Part shown: in pieces, positions 8,946 to 20,090 of the stretch
Layout of the letters: each line of letters opens with the position of its first letter
How positions within the stretch are numbered: the first letter of the stretch is position 1
DNA from: Eretmocerus hayati
Taxonomy: Eukaryota > Arthropoda > Insecta > Hymenoptera > Aphelinidae
Length of the DNA: 64,000 nucleotides
Direction of reading: 5' to 3'
NCBI GenBank assembly: GCA_029851415.1
Contig: CM056743.1
Location: 77,022,186 to 77,086,185, forward strand
Translations under genes and position numbers: made by a program
Notes under the pieces: model-generated
What the model was told of the DNA's origin: nothing
Databases searched by the model: none
What the model saw: only the letters and a program-made list of their open reading frames with translations

Positions 8946-9330
8946 CGATTCCACCGAATTCCTCTGTATTCCACTGAGTGCCACCAAGGGCCATCGAGGT
9001 CCACCGAGCGCCACCACCTTCCACTGAATTCGTGCGAATTCCACTGAATTCCACTGACTTCCACCGAAAGCCACTGAACTCATTAGATATTCCACTGAAT
9101 TCCATCATTCTGCCACTGAATTCCTTCGTTCTTCCACTGAGATTCCACTCCCTAACATGACCATTATTCACCTACGTTTTTATGATATTCGACGAAAGTG
9201 ACACGTTCTGCCACCTGCGATCCACCGAATTCCAATGTGACTCCATCGAACTCTCAATTATGCCACCGCTATTCCACCGAATTCCACCGAATTCCACCGA
9301 ACTCTACCGACGTCCACTGAATTCAAATTT
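8946..9330. repeat. TTCCACYGAATTCC minisatellite
   Basis: A degenerate 10-15 bp unit TTCCAC(C/T)GAATTCCA repeats about 25 times, broken by unrelated sequence at about 9150-9215. Reading frames across it on both strands are repeat artefacts. Confidence 0.9.
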
Positions 9331-9858
9331 TTTTTTTCGAATCCACCTGATCCAATTTTTCTGTACTATTTCATGAACGGAACACAATATGTATCAAACA
9401 AAACAATTTTTCCAAAACTTGTAGAAACATCAGAAATTGGATGAACTATAAAGTGAACTACAAATGTGAATAAGAAAAATATTGCTTATCAGAATAGCCA
9501 TATCAGGAATCAGATCGAGAATGAACCAGACTGAATCTCTTCGATTCAATCTCTTGATATCGAGAGAATCCAATTCATAAAAACAATTTATAAAAACTTT
9601 AAAATGAATACAAACTAATAATTTCTGAAAGTCCACTCACTCTCCTTTAATTTTCTATGTCTCCATCTCCACCTTCCTATACATGGAAGTTACATTTTGA
9701 GAGTCATACTATATGATAAAATGATTTCTCTTGATTTATGTTACCTTCCTCCAAAAAACCAGCAGATTTTACTCGTACAACATAGGTCACCCCTTAAAAT
9801 ATCAAGAATGGAATCGTAATGAACAAAATTCACCGCAATTCAATTCAATAGATCGTTG
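9331..9858. other. No feature seen
   Basis: AT-rich anonymous sequence; it ends where FB2 begins. Confidence 0.5.
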
Positions 9859-12518
9859 AAAGGAGCTGTTGCAAATAAGGCCAAATCTGCTCCAGAGAAT
9901 TGGGACTCCAGATTGCACTGAAATGCGTGTTTTGGGTGTCTGAATATGCATATGAATTTTTTCCGCGTCAAACCAAAGCGTCTCCCAGTAGTGGGCAAAA
10001 AGGTGTCCCATTTAAAATACACGTGGAACGCACTTTCTAGCGTCCCTCTCAAAATTGGCCCGATGGACTATAACGGCTCCAATGAGGAATTGTTCTTGAA
10101 CAGAAAAAACAACTTTTAGGGGTTTTTTCATGGACGGGAAATGATGTGCTGGTACCGAAAAACCACTTGAGAGATGGAAAATGCGGATCTTTCACGCTAA
10201 AACCGGGGAATACTCGAACGGAGTGGGATTAATCGAAAAGTTGCAGAGGACCAAAGTTGTAGATTATGTTCTAAGCTTCCATTTGGCATCGGTTTTTTAT
10301 GCATGTATTGGTTGGGGGTTCCCAAAAAACGACCAAAAGTCGTAAAAAACCATATTTATTGGATTTCTTGGCGATCTCGGGGTGAAAATGGACTGACAAA
10401 CTATCATATGTTGTAGATCTCATCAAAATACACATTTTTGGTTCCCATAATTTTTTCGAAAAACTCACCAGATTCGAGTTTATAGCGAAAAAGTGCCGGA
10501 AATAGGCACTCTCCAACGTTCTCACGCAAAATACTCGAAAAACGCAAATGGAAACCCTATATAATAATTGCGTGAAAAGTTGCTTTTTTTCGTGTACTTC
10601 AAAATGAAAAAAAAATTCATAGCGTTCCGATGTTCCTGCTTCGAGGGATATGTTCTCTTATGCCAGATAACAAGTTTGAGTGGATGAATTCATGGTTCCA
10701 GCATGCTATATGCAATTCTACGTCAATGAGTCATACAACTACATCAATCGGACATGCAAAATCACCAATTTTCATCCACGATCATCATTCGGAGCTATAT
10801 AAGGTTATGATAAGGATCGAATCTTTGAACACCAGGATTGTTGTCTTTCTCAAAACTTTTTCCAACTATGAGAATATTGTAGTGTACGAGACTACGAAAA
10901 TAACCATTCATGAGAACTCATACTCTATGGCTTGGATTGATATCACAAGTTGACGTCGAAAATTTTCAAACTAGTGAAATCTACTTAATCAGCCGTGACA
11001 GTAGTCCGCCTGTCAAGCTAGACGACGAGATTACTGGTAGAACAAGTTTTCTGAGTGAGATGACAACGGAAGTTATTCGTTCTTCACGTTTTATACCAAA
11101 ACTCGTGTGTCAGTCAGTTCACCTGTTCATAATAGCTATAGTTTTCTTTGATATCACATATTTGACTTTGAGGTTCAATCTGACTCAGAGTCATCTTCAT
11201 CTGTAGCCACTGATTCAAAAACTCCATGCTCAGCCAGAAACTCTTCATTCGTTTGCCAAAACCCGCCAAAATTATGAGGACCACGGATGCGTATCCAGGA
11301 ATGTGCATATTGGAGAAATCGTTTGAGCCTCTGTTGCGAGTGACTCGAGGTATTATGATTTTTGGGCTATTTGCGATTTTTTTAGAGGGAGAAGGTTTGA
11401 ATCGGGGATTCACATCTACCAACGTACGAATTCACACAATATCAACAGATTTTGGCAGCTGCGACTTCCGGGGAACCCATGTGCGTGCAAGCTTGCCAGT
11501 GTTGGGCCTTGACAAATGAGGAATTCCAATAGCACCGGAGAATTTTGATGGATGTGCCTAGTTTCCGGGATATTCTAGGGCTCTGAACGGTGATCGTGGA
11601 TGAAAATTGGTGATTTTGCATGTCCGATTGATGTAGTTGTATGACTCATTGACGTAGAATTGCATATAGCATGCTGGAACCATGAATTTATCCACTCAAA
11701 CTTGTTATCTGGCATAAAAATGCATATTCCTCGAAGCAGGAACATCGGAACGCTATGAATTTTTTTTTCATTTTAAAGTACACGAAAAAGGGCAACTTTT
11801 CACGCAATTATTATATAGGGTTTCCGTTTGCGTTTTTCGAATATTTTGCGTGAGAATGTTGGAGAGTGCCTATTTTCGGCACTTTTTCGCTATAAACTCG
11901 AATCTGGTGCGTTTTTTCGAAAAAATTATGGGAACCAAAAATGTGTATTTTGATGAGATCTACAAGAAATGATAGTTTGTCAGTCCATTTTCACCCCGAG
12001 ATCGCCAAGAAATCCAATAAATATGGTTTTTTACGACTTTTGGTCGTTTTTTGGGAACCCCCAACCAATACATGCATAAAAAACCGATGCCAAATGGAAG
12101 CTTAGAACATAATCTACAACTTTGGTCCTCTGCAACTTTTCGATTAATCCCACTCCGTTCGAGTATTCCCCGGTTTTAGCGTGAAAGATCCGCATTTTCC
12201 ATCTCTCAAGTGGTTTTTCGGTACCAGCACATCATTTCCCGTCCATGAAAAAAACCCCTAAAAGTTGTATTTTCTGTTCAAGAACAATTCCTCATTGGAG
12301 CCGTTATAGTCCATTGGGCCAATTTTGAGAGGGACGCTAGAAAGTGCGTTCCACGTGTATTTTAAATGGGACACCTTTTTGCCCACTACTGGGAGACGCT
12401 TTGGTTTGACGCGGAAAAAATTCATATGCATATTCAGACACCCAAAACACGCATTTCAGTGCAACCTGGAGTCCCAATTCTCTGGAGCAGATTTGGCCTT
12501 ATTTGCAACAGCTCCTTT
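9859..12518. mobile_element. Foldback element FB2, two 926-bp arms
   Basis: The left arm 9859-10784 is the near-perfect reverse complement of 11591-12518. I judge it well above 95 percent by eye, with only scattered single differences. The spacer is 10785-11590 (about 806 bp). The ends read AAAGGAGCTG and CAGCTCCTTT. Mirror-image frames in the arms (9840-10052 minus, 12325-12591 plus) are products of the symmetry. The spacer holds no recognised transposase. The right end abuts a broken OB-fold module at 12519, so FB2 appears to have inserted into that sequence. Confidence 0.9.
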
Positions 12519-12706
12519 ACCGTTCTCTTGCAGATCCCCTATTAGTCCTATCACGTTCCCACGTTCTATTACTGGACAAATCTCACCCTAACATTCTATC
12601 AAAACAAAATCCAGTTTATACCTCCCATCAGTGATAATCCCCATCCATTCATTTCCGCTCTTATTGTTCTTCTTCACAATATTATGTTCCAGATAACCAA
12701 CCAATT
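12519..12706 (-). pseudogene. RPA-like OB-fold module, copy gamma, cut by FB2
   Basis: The minus strand has an acceptor (CTTACAG, 12707-12713) followed by coding sequence with the signature GYLEHNIVKK..NEWMGIITDGRYKL. It aligns with the frame at 18393-18638 (GYLRSTFILKTK..YFGVLTGGNHKL) and continues with the matching ERG and DL(Q/E)E(N)G positions. A TAG at 12588-12590 interrupts it, and FB2 begins at 12518 before the expected end. The pattern suggests a beta-barrel OB-fold as in replication protein A-like single-strand DNA-binding proteins; this is inference from pattern and context, not proven. Upstream, minus-strand sequence enters a TA repeat and a Helitron-like end at 12775-12836. Confidence 0.5.
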
Positions 12707-12730
12707 CTGTAAGTTCAAAAATGCACACAG

Positions 12731-12776
12731 TATATATATATATATATATATATATATAATCTATATATATATATAG
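12731..12776. repeat. (TA)n microsatellite
   Basis: Two TA runs (12731-12758 and 12762-12776) are separated by ATCT. Confidence 0.9.
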
Positions 12777-12836
12777 TAGGGGGGCAAGCCTCCCAGCTCG
12801 CTCCGCTCGCCAACCCCCACCTTGTCCAGTTATACT
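12775..12836 (-). repeat. Helitron-like 3' terminus, copy 1
   Basis: The minus strand reads AACTGGACAA, then GGGGGTTGGCGAGCGGAGCG, a GC-rich hairpin GGGAGGC-TT-GCCCCCC and ends CTAC before a TATA run. The same order occurs at 21241-21304 (+) and 41023-41093 (-). A hairpin followed shortly by CTRR is the hallmark of Helitron 3' ends. Confidence 0.45.
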
Positions 12837-13437
12837 TAAAAAATGTACCATTTCATAATTTCTGTATCCCCAATCGATCTAGTAAAATCCCTATATTTTC
12901 TATGATCAAAATTATGATGAAATAATTTATGGACAAACAAGAGGCCAAGTGATTCTGTTTCACTGTCTCGGCCGAGTAAAATCAAGTTTCAGCCTCTTGT
13001 TTAGATAAGTTATAATGTTTTGATGAGTAGGTTGTAATTGGATATGAATTATCAAAATAGTTCCCATCTTGCGCAAATTGTTTGAAAGTAAGACGATTGT
13101 GGCCATGGGCCTCACAAGCTACAACTCATCTTTCTGTCAAACAATTTGCGCAAGACCAATAAAATTCTTGGGAATTTTTCCTCAAATTGGACAATACTTA
13201 TGGCCATTTTCTCGAATTTGCCGATCCTCCCCCTGAAGCGATCAAGGAAATTGACGTCACACGGCTCAAATCATCACAATTCCAAACAATTTGCGCGAGA
13301 TGAAAACAATTTTCGGGAATTTTTCTCCCAACTGCACCCTACCTATCTCGATATGCTCCAATTTGCCAAACCGTTCTTTAAGAAGATCCAAAATCCCTAT
13401 TTCCCCGTGACGATATGTTGATAAGAAATTAAAGTAC
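12837..13437. other. Non-coding, with short inverted repeats
   Basis: AAACAAGAGGC (about 12935) pairs with GCCTCTTGTTT (about 12992). TCTTGCGCAAATTGTTTGA (13068) pairs with TCAAACAATTTGCGCAAGA (about 13137-13155), and AAACAATTTGCGCGAGA recurs at 13283. No gene seen. Confidence 0.6.
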
Positions 13438-13819
13438 CTCTGATGGTTTATGCAATGGTACGAGACTGAGAATTTCGAAGTTATATAAATATAATGTGGA
13501 AGCTGAAATAGTCACAAGGGATGAAGCTGGAGTCATGATTTTCCTTCCGAGGATAACATTGAATACAAGAAATTCTTGGTTACCCTTCATCTTCTACAGA
13601 GAACAAATAGTACCAGCTTTTGCAATGACGATAAATAAATCGCAAGGTCAGAGTTTCGAAACAGTTGGGTTATACATCAGAAGACCGCTATCCGCCCATG
13701 GACAGTTGTATGTTGATCTTTCAAGATGTAGGAACCCAGATAAAATATTCATAAGGAATTCACTGACTCGGAATAATGAAATTGAGAATATTGTTTGGAA
13801 AGAAGTTTTTGACCTTTGA
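13438..13819 (+). pseudogene. Helitron Rep/helicase, C-terminal fragment (Pif1-type helicase)
   Basis: The frame reads GLCNGTRL near its start (about 13449), then an LPF..REQ segment. It then shows the Pif1/Helitron helicase motifs FAMTINKSQGQ (motif V region, about 13619-13650) and GQLYVDLSRCRN (motif VI, about 13702-13740). In active helicases the second motif is YVALSR; here Asp replaces the conserved Ala. Only about 125 of the usual 1400 or more residues remain, so this is a 5'-truncated dead copy, and no Rep domain is visible upstream. It ends about 100 bp before a TA-flanked inverted-repeat element. Helitrons move by rolling-circle replication, and insect ones may carry RPA-like cargo, relevant to the OB-fold modules nearby. 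Confidence 0.85.
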
Positions 13820-13924
13820 ATGCAAATATTCGCTAAGCTATCATAATGGTCTTTGGAAAAATTGTTTAAGATGTTGAATATGATTAATAATAATTCATGG
13901 TAGCTGATGATGGTATAACTCATA

Positions 13925-15581
13925 CAGGGTGTCCGAAAAGTAAGTACCCCCCCCCCATTTTTTACAGAAAAAGTTGGGAATCGGGAAAAACCCCGGAACA
14001 CGTGTCCCCTTATTTTGAGGGGGACATCGAATGGTGGCCTTGTTTTTTACCTTGAAGGTCATTTTCAAGGTAATTTAGAGGTCAACTGGATTTTTTTGAA
14101 TAGAAACACCTACTTTTGACCTCGAATCCTGAAAGAACATGGAAGATGATGAAACTTTTGTTTGAAACTTTTTTGGACCCGACTTGACCTTGGCGAGATA
14201 AATGGAGGTCAGCACGGGTTGACGGTAACCGCTGACGCTCCAAGAGTGAGAATTTTATCGAAAAATGTTTGGGATAAAAGTTGTTTATGATCACAGTAGG
14301 GAAGATCTAATGACCTTGTTTCCGACCTTGGAGGTCATTTTCAAGGTGATTTAGTGATCAACTCGATTTTTCCAACGGGAACACCTAGTTTGACCTCCAA
14401 GGTCGGAAACAAGGTCATCAGCTCTTTTCTACTGTGATCATGAACAACTTTTATCCCAAAAATTTTTCGATAAAATGCTCACTCTTGGAGTTACAGCGGT
14501 CACCGTCAACCCGTGCTGACCTCCATTCATCTTGCCAAGATCAAGTCGGGTTAAAAAGAGTTTCGAACAAAAGTTTCATCACTTCTCATGTTTTTTTCAG
14601 AATTTGAGGTCAAAATTAGGGGTATCTATTCGAAAAAATCGAGTTGACCTCCAAATGACCTTAAAAATGACCTCCAAGGTCGGAAACAAGGTCATCAGCT
14701 CTTTCCTACTGTGATCATGAATAACTTCTATCCCAAATATTTCTCGATAAAATGCTCACTCTTGGAGTTACAGCGGTCACCGTCAACCCGTGGTGACCTC
14801 CATTCGTCTTGCCAAGGTCAAGTCGGGTTAAAAAAAAGTTTCGAACAAAAGTTCCATCACTTCTCATGTTTTTTTAGAACTTGAGGTTGAAATGAGGTTT
14901 TTCTATTCGAAAAAATCAAGTTGACCTCCAAATGACCTTGAAAATGACCTCCAAGGTCAGAAACAAGGTCATTATCTCTTTTCTACTGTGATCATGAACA
15001 ACCTTTATCCCAAACATTTTTCGATAAAATGCTCACTCTTTGACCGACAGCGATTACCGTCAACGCGTGCTGACCTCCATTTATCTCGCCAATGTCAAGT
15101 CGGGTCAAAAAGGATTTCAAACAAAAGTTTCATCATATTCTATGTTCTTTCAGAATTTGAGGTCAAAAATAGGTGTTTCCATTCAAAAAATTCCAGTGTG
15201 TTAGAGAGTATATCTATATACACCGACACACACTTGATGCGTTTATGAATGTAAACATACATATACATGTATATACTCCATCCAATATGTTTGACTGTTA
15301 TGATATTGTATTTTAGACCTGAAGAAGGAGGCAAATCAGTCTTCGAAACGTCGTCGAATTAAATGAAATCAACTGACTCGTTAAACAGCCGTTTTTCCAT
15401 CCTATCAAAAAAATCCAGTTGACCTCCAAATGACCTTGAAAATGACCTTCGAGGTAAAAAACAAGACCACCGTCGGATGTCCTCCTCAAAATAAGGGGAC
15501 ACGTGTTCCGGGGTTTTTCCCGATTTCCCACCATTTCTGAAAAAATTGGGGGGGGGGGATACTTACTTTTCGGACACCCTG
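13925..15581. mobile_element. TA-flanked long inverted-repeat element
   Basis: The ends are CAGGGTGTCCGAAAAGTAAG at 13925 and its reverse complement ending at 15581. TA lies on both sides (13923-13924, 15582-15583), as in Tc1/mariner-type insertions. The terminal repeats extend about 170 bp, including a poly-C/poly-G tract and a segment with GGGACACGTGTTCCGGGG. The interior is a mosaic of tandem and inverted units with no transposase frame, so it is non-autonomous. Confidence 0.85.
14045..15150. repeat. Array rich in nuclear-receptor half-sites (TGACCT/AGGTCA)
   Basis: Units of about 285-295 bp recur at about 14390, 14680 and 14950, each with CTACTGTGATCATGAA, GATAAAATGCTCACTCTT and CAACCCGTG(C/G)TGACCTCC. 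A partial inverted unit lies at 14090-14330. I count about 27 exact TGACCT or AGGTCA hexamers in the element, including TGACCTTGA and CCAAGGTCA forms. Receptor binding is inference. Confidence 0.8.
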
Positions 15582-17305
15582 TATTTCTATTTTGTTAAAT
15601 AATAGGAAATTATTGGGTATTCAGTTATTTAGCCAATTTCATATAGAATTATGATATTGACATATAATATCAGACCTGTTATCATTCAGAAGGGATAGAC
15701 TTTGATGAAGGCACTAGCAATCTATTCGTGATTCGTTGAGTTGCATAAGGTTTATCGATAATTCGGACATCCAGTGAAAGGACAACCACGGCCAAGACCA
15801 CGCGGTCAAAAAATTTCGTTTTCGCGAGGAATTCCCGATTCGACTCTAGAATGAAGATGTCTCACGTTTTTGGCCAATAAGTCGCAAACGAAACAACGGG
15901 CTGTTTACTTGCATACGTAATCATCTGAACATTTTTGCATGGGCAATTGTATGGTTTTGAACGATCTTGACCGCGGGTTACAACTTCCTGAATATCTAAG
16001 TCATCAAGAAACTTGACCCGATTCAACCAATCACTGACGAGTTGCGAGTATCGTACTCAGAATCTCTTCATTCTGAATGGAAAAATGGGAAGATATAATA
16101 TTCACAGATAATATCAGACCTGCTGTCATTCAGGAAAGATAGAATTCGATTACGGTAGTCGCAATTCATCTGTGATTGGTCAAATTGGGTTCAGTTTCTT
16201 GTGGTCTTAGACATACAGAAAGTTCGCACCTCCGGTCAAGATCGCACAAAACTAATTAGAGCAGAAAATTGCCCGTGCAAAACTGAACAAATGATAGTAT
16301 GCCATTGAATTGCGTGTCGCTTCATTTTCGACATATTTGTTGATAAAAGTTAAACACCGAGAACCGAGAGTGAATTTGGAATTCCTCCGGGAAAAAGCAG
16401 TGTAGGAAGAATTTGTATGGAAAATTCAAGTGATTTTGATTTTTGTATATTGTTCCTTGGAATTTACATTCTTGTGTAACGTTCTTTGCAACCCGAGAAA
16501 ATGTATAAGTATCACATGATTTGATCGATGAATCTGTAAATTTTTTTGGGGGTACATTTGATGATTTTGAACAGAATATCGTATGGGTTTGTCGATCCGA
16601 TGAAAGGAGTGCAGACAAAAAGATAAATATGTAGAAGAAATTTCTACTCAAAAAACCGCTCACGACGGCGTTTTTAGATCGAAAAAATACATATAATTGT
16701 GAATCCTCAGGACCGCCATGCCATGGCTTTCCAGGTCAGACTTTCAAAGTTGAGGGAGTACCTCTCCTTGAGTTGAAGATGAAGCAATTGGCAAATCAAT
16801 TGCATACGTGATCATTTGCGCAGTTCTGTACGAGCAACATTTAGTGTCATTTGTTTCGTGCGGTATTGGCGGTAGGTGCCAACTTCCTAGATGTCATCAC
16901 AGAACTCAATCGAATTGAAAAAAAATGAATTGAGAGTGACGTAATCAAAGTGTATTCATTCTTAATGATAGAAAGGTTCATATTATTCGTGGATATTCGA
17001 AAATTATGGACTTTGAGGGGAAGATATACATTTTTATTCACATGTAACATATTGACAGAAAATAGTATAGGTTTTCAATCGCTCATGATCTACATAGCAT
17101 AATCATGTCATCAATATTTATGTATATCATTGTGATGAACGTTAATGATCTGCACTATTGAATTGATCACCAAATCGTAAAAAATCAATTTCAAAATTTT
17201 TAGATCATGGATGATATGGAGATTGATGAAAGGTACTAGAATGTGTTATGTATATTAAACGTCAATTGATATATCTTAATTGATCAGTAAAATATCCCCC
17301 AGGGA
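15582..17305. repeat. Inverted and direct repeats around GACCTG(T/C)TATCATTCAG; no gene
   Basis: 15940-16085 pairs inversely with 16115-16290 (for example CGATCTTGACCGCGGG with GGTCAAGATCG). 15675-15800 is a diverged direct repeat of 16119-16260. Related arm sequence recurs at 16800-16930. I see no coding sequence here. Confidence 0.65.
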
Positions 17306-17700
17306 GCCATTGTACGTTGGTAAAGATGAAATTACAATGAAATATCCAAAGTGTTCCGCAGTTTTTGGGGACATTGATTCTTTGGAAAATCACAAATCAC
17401 TAAAACACAATCCTGATTAAAAAAAAAAAGAATAAAATTTGCAAATGCAGAATATGTGGGATGATTATGATTGAGAAGAGGTTCACAGATCACATGTCAT
17501 CACATTCCAATGGAAGGAAATTCAAATGTACTGAATGCAAAAAATCTTCTAACCGGAGTAGACATCTCACACGTCATAAATTGAGTCATCGTCGAGATGG
17601 AGATCACATTTGTGAAGATTGCGGGAAACCTTTTTTCAGAATTCATCCTGTTCATAGGCATCGTTCATTGATACACAAAAAAGGAATGAATAAGAATTGA
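17306..17700 (+). pseudogene. C2H2 zinc-finger protein remnant
   Basis: The first part has a finger-like unit with Cys and paired His (17340-17400, SLENHKSLKH) in one frame. A TAA and a run of eleven A then break the frame, and the downstream frame continues to TGA at 17698-17700. It has CRICG..HMSSH, FKCTECKKSSNRSRHLTRHK and ICEDCGKPFFR..HRHRSLIH, giving three classical C2H2 fingers with usual spacing. Together this would be a four-finger DNA-binding protein, probably nuclear. The first finger has lost a Cys and the poly-A slippage suggests a pseudogene or sequencing error. It lies just upstream of the OB-fold frames in the same orientation, so the two may be parts of one element. Confidence 0.6.
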
Positions 17701-17875
17701 TACGATACAAATTTCAGTATCAATGGGGAAATCGAAGAAGAGGTGTTCAGATGGGAGTTCTCATAAGGACACTTCAAAAAAAACAAGGGATGTATCTTTT
17801 TCTGACACTGATATCTTGAAGAATAAAATGAGTGTTGGAGACAAAACTGCGTATGAAAATTGATGTTCTTTCAAT

Positions 17876-18376
17876 ATGATACATGAGATGAGAAAATTGA
17901 ATTCAATTGGTATGATATATTATGGATCAATCGTGGCTTACGTAGAGGAAATTATCGGAGAAGGAACGTACTCAAACGGGGAAACAAACAATACGTTCAA
18001 TATATTCAAATTCATCGTGAACAACAATTCTGGTGCGAAGATTCAATGTCATATTTATAACGAAAATATTGCAAAATTCAGTGACAAACTAAAGTTGAAC
18101 GAAGTAAGTTGAGGAGTGAACGGAATGTATTGTCACGAATTAAAACGTATGTAATGTATTGATGGATTATGAATATTTCAGAAAATTATTTTGGAGAATA
18201 TTAGAATACAAAAATCTAAATCGTATACCAAAGGAAATGTGAGATATGAGTGTACACTCAATCATCACTCAAAGATAATCTCTTGTGGGGTTCCAGATGA
18301 ATTGAAGAATAGGAAGGCCTTAGTGATTCAGTTCAAGGACATTCGCAAGAAAACTGGATTCATAAGTAATGAGTGA
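17876..18376 (+). CDS. RPA-like OB-fold protein, copy alpha, two exons
   Basis: Exon 1 (17876-18103, 76 codons) ends at a GTAAGT donor and exon 2 (18182-18376, 65 codons) follows a TTTCAG acceptor. The 78-nt intron is phase 0, so the frame is continuous to TGA. Exon 1 holds IVAYVEE and AKIQCHIYNENIAKF, and exon 2 holds LENIRIQKS..KGNVRYE. This order (IQCHIWNEDI..KF, then an NGNV-YE motif) is what I know from single-strand DNA-binding OB folds of replication protein A type in insect Helitrons and related selfish genes. It is shorter than RPA70, so it is a stand-alone domain. A paralogous exon lies at 20091-20268 on minus and a related second domain at 18393-18638. The start codon is uncertain because upstream in-frame ATGs are absent. 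Intact frames suggest recent function. Confidence 0.55.
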
Positions 18377-18392
18377 TTATTGTTGAGTATCC

Positions 18393-18638
18393 ATGATGGG
18401 CAGTACAGTTGACGAATTTCCTCCCCGTACAGAAGTTACAGGTTATCTGAGGAGTACGTTTATTCTGAAGACGAAAAAAAATGATTCAGAATACTTCGGA
18501 GTGTTGACAGGCGGGAATCACAAGTTGAAGCTATTGTTGATCTACCGAGATGAGGAATCATTATCATTTGAAAGAGGATCTGAATTAGAGATTATTCGTG
18601 ATCTTGAAGAAAATGGTGATTATGAGGTGATTTCTTGA
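18393..18638 (+). CDS. Second OB-like module downstream of copy alpha
   Basis: An 81-codon frame opens with two Met codons (18393) and ends TGA at 18636-18638. Its core, TGYLRSTFILKTK..YFGVLTGGNHKL followed by SFERGSELEIIRDLEENGDYE, aligns position by position with the broken frame at 12519-12706. The strand-rich pattern with a central Gly-Gly turn fits an OB-fold barrel. It begins 17 nt after the stop of the previous frame. A weak donor and the acceptor GGGCAG (about 18398) could join them, but the phase does not fit with the obvious sites. It is best seen as the second domain or a third exon of the alpha gene. Function as a single-strand DNA-binding module is inferred. Confidence 0.45.
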   Translation: MMGSTVDEFPPRTEVTGYLRSTFILKTKKNDSEYFGVLTGGNHKLKLLLIYRDEESLSFERGSELEIIRDLEENGDYEVIS

Positions 18639-19507
18639 TTCTAATGAATACATATAAATACATCATATTCATGTTGCTCAGGAGAAACATACATACTCAA
18701 AATTAAAAATGTTGGGAATATAAGATTATTGGATGATGCAAAGATGGGAATGGGGGAGATGCTTTCAGCGACTAAAACATTCTTTGTTTCGGTAAATTTC
18801 AGATAATCCATGTAAATTTATTAGTTTTATTATGCTCGATTCAAATTCGTTTATGTTTACCATAGGTGAAAAGTGAAGATATCAATGGTTGGATGAATGG
18901 ATAAGTTTTGGGAGAATGAGTCAGTATGGTGAATGGTGAGGTAGTATTGTGATGAGTGATTATGTTCTGGAGGATATATTAACAACCGATAAATCAAAAA
19001 TTGTAAGATTGTCATTAAATTCCCGTAGATTCCTTTCGATCTCTCAAAGGTTTTGTAGAAGTTATAGAGGTTCTTTATAGGGCTCCTGGCGATCTTTTCC
19101 TCTATATTGTTCTAAATTATCATATAAAAAAATTAATGAAATGACGTAGATGTTTTTTAATGATTCATTTCCAATATATTTCGAAATATGCATGGAATTT
19201 GGAAGATTTTTCTTGATGGTTTGATTTTGATTGAATATAAATATGATAATATCAAAAAATGCAATTATTCTATTTCGACAAGAAAAAAGAAAAGGGCTTT
19301 GAGCGGTACCTCAATCCATCAATTAAATGAGATGATTTATTGGTGATAAGGTAGTCAGGAAATCCGTTGGTGATCTATAATGATAAGTATGGATATCGAA
19401 TGGAAGAAGAATGGTAAATTGATATTCAATTCCACAGGTTGCTCCAGAAAGGGGAAAATGGGCACTATTTTCACAAGTAATTTATGAAAATTGCATATCA
19501 TGTAGTG
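18639..19507. other. No gene seen
   Basis: AT-rich sequence following the OB modules. An intron-like TTTCAG and short coding-like pieces occur around 18680-18920, but I cannot support a frame. Confidence 0.5.
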
Positions 19508-19745
19508 TAGGGGGGGGGGGGGGGCATTTAATATAATGTGGAGTGGGAAGGTAGTTTAGGGAATAAAGTGTGTGGGGAGTAGTGAGGAAGAGTGTCGGTT
19601 GAGGTGTGCCGAAATGGATCGTGTGGAAGGAGTGGGGCGGGGTGTGCGCGGAGTGGGGTGGTGTGGGGCGGATTTTCCGTTCTCCGATAGTGTGGGGTGC
19701 TGTGGGGCGCTGTAGGGTGGAGTGAGGCGCCGTGGGGCGGAAGAT
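19508..19745. repeat. G-rich minisatellite, GTGGGG-type
   Basis: A run of 16 or so G at 19509-19525 is followed by degenerate GTGGGGYG and GGAGTG units on the plus strand. Many runs of three or four G could form G-quadruplexes. Minus-strand frames rich in Pro, Thr and His are artefacts. Confidence 0.85.
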
Positions 19746-19770
19746 TGCAAAAGAACTATATAGTATAGGG

Positions 19771-19793
19771 ATATATATATATATATATATATT
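19771..19793. repeat. (AT)n microsatellite
   Basis: About eleven AT units. Confidence 0.9.
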
Positions 19794-20090
19794 CATTTGC
19801 ATTCTTCTTTTCAGTACATGTTCTACATACTTATCAATTCATTCTTCAATGGTACATCCCGGAAATTGATTGATAATGGTTCAGATAATTTGCCGAATTC
19901 TCCGCAATTAAACACAGTTGATAACTTTGCAAACCTATTTCATAATGAAGATTTCCCTTCGTAAAGTGCTGATTTGATGCCTGTACAGAGCATTTATCCA
20001 GTAATAGTTTCTGCACATGAATGGATAAGATTCATTAATGTTCTATATCAATTAGTGAATTATCCATGCATCAATTTGTTCACCACTTAC

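Noticed and set aside
9859..9870. Target duplication around FB2 (CGTT)
   Set aside because: A shared CGTT sits at different distances from the two ends and cannot be a direct duplication as placed.
9840..10052. Paired 70-90 codon frames here and at 12325-12591
   Set aside because: They are the same sequence read in the two arms of foldback FB2; no family match and no flanking gene signals.
14045..15150. CRISPR-like or other spaced-repeat array
   Set aside because: Units are about 290 bp, in mixed orientation and without unique spacers, in a eukaryotic transposon.
19482..19802. Pro/Thr/His-rich minus-strand frame
   Set aside because: Translation of the G-rich minisatellite.
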